NCBI GenBank assembly: GCA_020860885.1
Contig: JAJBTS010000251.1
Span: 1-6,025, forward strand
From: Bacteroidales bacterium
GTDB lineage: Bacteria; Bacteroidota; Bacteroidia; Bacteroidales; Azobacteroidaceae
Direction: 5' to 3'
DNA length: 6,025 bases
Part shown: one piece after another, positions 5,672-6,025 of the stretch
How the letters are laid out: every line of letters starts with the position of its first letter
How positions within the stretch are numbered: the stretch's first letter is position 1
Translations under genes and position numbers: made by a program
The notes under the pieces: model-generated
What the model was told of the DNA's origin: nothing
The model's input: only the letters and a program-made list of their open reading frames with translations
Database searches by the model: none

Positions 5672-6025
5672 ATGGATAACAAAAAGAAAATTGCATTTAT
5701 TTTGCGTGATTTGGGTGCGGGTGGTGCGCAAAGAGTGTTAGATGTTTTGAACCGTGAATTTATTCAAAAAGGCTATCAAGTTTGCGTACTTCTTACAGAC
5801 AACAAAGAACATTATGCTTATAAATATAGCGATAAACTGGAAATAATATCTTTGCCAGAGTGGGACAGACAGCATGAAAAATCCTTTGTATTTGTAAATT
5901 CCGTAATTGAAAAATTACAAAGAGCAGCAGCAAAATTATATTATATTAAAAGACCGGAATTATTTTCCACTCGTAATTATTTTAAAAAGAAAAGCGTTAT
6001 GGTAAAACATTATCTGTCATATCAT
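5672..6025 (+). CDS. GT4-type glycosyltransferase, N-terminal part (runs off the window)
   Basis: The open frame begins at ATG 5672 and is unbroken for 118 codons to the window edge. The start MDNKKKIAFILRDLGAGGAQ and the following R21 form the glycine-rich loop of the GT-B N-terminal domain, very like the GGGAER loop of the gene at 3046. A second strand (YQVCVLLTDN) and a third (LEIISLPEW) follow, as in retaining GT4 transferases that assemble capsule or exopolysaccharide units. The lysine-rich, amphipathic stretch near residues 80-112 is where such enzymes often approach the membrane. The C-terminal donor domain is outside the window, so the family is inferred from the N-terminal half only. 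It is the fifth gene-sized transferase with the same orientation following the GT8. Confidence 0.85.
   Translation, partial: MDNKKKIAFILRDLGAGGAQRVLDVLNREFIQKGYQVCVLLTDNKEHYAYKYSDKLEIISLPEWDRQHEKSFVFVNSVIEKLQRAAAKLYYIKRPELFSTRNYFKKKSVMVKHYLSYH

Overview
The window is a run of glycosyltransferase genes, all on the + strand. It looks like the interior of a capsule, exopolysaccharide or cell-wall polysaccharide cluster from a low-GC Gram-positive bacterium. I infer a clostridial or Lachnospiraceae-like Firmicute from the AT-rich codons, the AGGAG-type ribosome binding sites and the style of the proteins. The species cannot be named from sequence alone. No sugar-nucleotide synthesis gene, flippase, polymerase, priming transferase, RNA gene, CRISPR array or insertion sequence is visible.

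In order: (1) 14-812, a GT8 glycogenin/LgtC-like transferase, frameshifted at a run of eight G near its 5' end; (2) 838-1869, a GT2 transferase cut by an in-frame TAG at 1537; (3) 1951-3036, a second and intact GT2; (4) 3046-4287, a GT4 transferase cut by an in-frame TAA at 4189; (5) 4316-5543, another GT4-type transferase broken by two -1 frameshifts, at an A7 and an A8 run; (6) 5672 to the window edge, the N-terminal part of a third GT4-type transferase, open as far as it can be read. Gaps are short (8 to 128 bases), so genes 1-5 probably share one transcript. Gene 6 follows the longest gap and has its own strong ribosome binding site.

Together these enzymes would add successive sugars to a lipid-linked repeat unit at the cytoplasmic face of the membrane. 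The striking feature is that four of the five genes fully inside the window carry a reading-frame lesion, while the flanking protein sequence keeps its family motifs. The three frameshifts are best placed in homopolymers, including both of the longest runs noticed (G8 and A8). The other two lesions are single in-frame stop codons. TAG, TAA and TGA are all used as genuine ends of genes here, so codon reassignment does not explain them. The candidates are phase variation by homopolymer slippage (best for the G8 tract), recent decay of the cluster, or errors in the assembled sequence. I cannot separate these without reads or sister strains.

Two structural signals add to this. A 7-bp hairpin holding the ribosome binding site of gene 2 starts immediately after the stop codon of gene 1, which suggests translational coupling. 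A perfect 12-bp inverted repeat lies inside the intact GT2 gene.
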